Source: JBGSWL01 sp041752455 (GTDB lineage: Bacteria; Pseudomonadota; Alphaproteobacteria; Rhizobiales; Rhizobiaceae). Taken from it: a DNA stretch of 13,931 bases. The position numbers and the translations under genes were made by a program. The first letter of the stretch is position 1; each line of letters starts with the position of its first letter. The stretch covers positions 1 to 13,931 of the forward strand of contig JBGSWL010000001.1 of the NCBI GenBank assembly GCA_041752455.1, given 5' to 3'. Of this stretch, positions 13,414 through 13,931 are shown one piece after another. Below the pieces are notes generated by a model. The model was not told the DNA's origin. It saw nothing but the letters and a program-made list of their open reading frames with translations, and did no database searches.

Positions 13414-13931
13414 CAACGCGGATCGCAGTGACCGGCGCAGCCGGACGGATGGGCCGGGCGCTTATTGCGGCCATCGCGCAGCATCCCTCTGCCGTTTTGA
13501 CCGGTGCACTGGAACGCGACGGCTCGGCCATGCTTGGCCGCGACGCGGGACTTCTGGCCGGCCTCGAAGCCGGCGGCGTTCTTGTTACCGCCGATGCACG
13601 CGCCGCGTTCGATGGTGCGGATGCGGTCCTCGATTTCACCGCGCCGGCGGCAAGCTGCGCCTTTGCGGCGCTCGCGGCAGAAACGGGCATTGCCCATGTG
13701 CTTGGCACGACCGGCCTGTCGGAGGCTGACCAGACCGCCATCGGCGCCGCCGCGCAGCGCACTGCGATCGTCCAGTCCGGAAATTTCTCGCTCGGCGTGA
13801 TCCTTCTGGCCGTGCTGGCCGAAAAGGCCGCCGCAGCGCTCGGACCAGCCGACTGGGACATCGAGATCGTGGAAATGCACCACCGCCACAAGGTGGACGC
13901 GCCCTCGGGAACGGCCCTGCGGATGGGGGAG
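13410..13931 (+). CDS. dapB: 4-hydroxy-tetrahydrodipicolinate reductase (3' end outside window)
   Basis: Cytoplasmic NAD(P)H-dependent reductase of the diaminopimelate/lysine pathway, supplying lysine and the peptidoglycan cross-link residue. The 174 visible codons start MTTRIAVTGAAGRMGRALIA with the nucleotide-binding GxxGxMG loop (about 9-16), then LDFTAP, HVLGTTGLS, QSGNFSLGV, and the catalytic signature EMHHRHKVDAPSGTALRMGE near the window edge. About 95 residues remain outside. The start has GGGGAAG directly upstream and overlaps the ABC exporter stop by four bases (ATGA). Confidence 0.97.
   Translation, partial: MTTRIAVTGAAGRMGRALIAAIAQHPSAVLTGALERDGSAMLGRDAGLLAGLEAGGVLVTADARAAFDGADAVLDFTAPAASCAFAALAAETGIAHVLGTTGLSEADQTAIGAAAQRTAIVQSGNFSLGVILLAVLAEKAAAALGPADWDIEIVEMHHRHKVDAPSGTALRMGE

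Noticed and set aside
12028..13416. A 462-codon minus-strand open frame opposite the ABC exporter.
   Set aside because: The opposite strand encodes a complete ABC ATPase with all motifs; this frame has none.
13779..13805. QSGNFSLGV in DapB as an unusual change from the ANFSVGV form known in E. coli.
   Set aside because: SGN forms are, as I recall, normal in rhizobial DapB proteins, so this is lineage variation.

Overview
The window is a GC-rich, densely coding stretch of bacterial chromosome. It most likely comes from an alphaproteobacterium of the Hyphomicrobiales (Rhizobiales). The reasons are the protein sequences, the gene order mgsA–glk–ABC exporter–dapB (which I recall from rhizobial genomes, unchecked), and an intergenic hairpin repeat of a type I recall from this order. 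No gap between genes exceeds about 135 bases. No rRNA, tRNA, CRISPR array, insertion sequence or prophage gene was seen. Both ends cut through genes: pheT on the left, dapB on the right.

Left part (1–5266). The window opens inside pheT (phenylalanyl-tRNA synthetase beta subunit). Its stop overlaps by 4 bases the stop of a convergent RelBE-type toxin–antitoxin pair on the minus strand. The pair has a ribbon-helix-helix antitoxin with a strong Shine-Dalgarno site and a RelE-fold toxin. Upstream of the antitoxin lies a tandem array of five 9-bp units, each carrying CAYG, laid over a plausible promoter; this looks like the operator. The other side of the same intergenic region leads into nadV, a nicotinamide phosphoribosyltransferase with its active-site residues intact. 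A Gfo/Idh/MocA-family NAD(P)-dependent oxidoreductase follows and is probably co-transcribed.

Middle part (5267–9956). Two identical 44-bp hairpin repeats fill the gap between convergent transcription units. Beyond them is an envelope-glycosylation cluster. A GtrA-family membrane protein and a DPM/GtrB-like family 2 glycosyltransferase lie on the minus strand. A large GT-C-like membrane protein with STT3-like motifs is transcribed divergently from a 99-bp shared upstream region. Together they resemble a three-component Gtr-type pathway: load the sugar onto the lipid carrier, flip it, transfer it on the outer face. A MepA-type murein endopeptidase with a TTG start follows on the plus strand.

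Right part (9957–13931). mgsA (methylglyoxal synthase) and glk (glucokinase) overlap by 8 bases. They are followed by a half-size MsbA-like ABC exporter that overlaps dapB (dihydrodipicolinate reductase) by 4 bases, so the four probably form one operon or two coupled pairs. A perfect 9-bp inverted repeat with an 11-bp spacer covers the predicted start of mgsA and is the best regulatory candidate here.

The items most worth a second look are the 9-bp operator array of the toxin–antitoxin pair, the inverted repeat over the mgsA start, the Gtr-like triad with an STT3-like transferase, and the tandem hairpin repeats.
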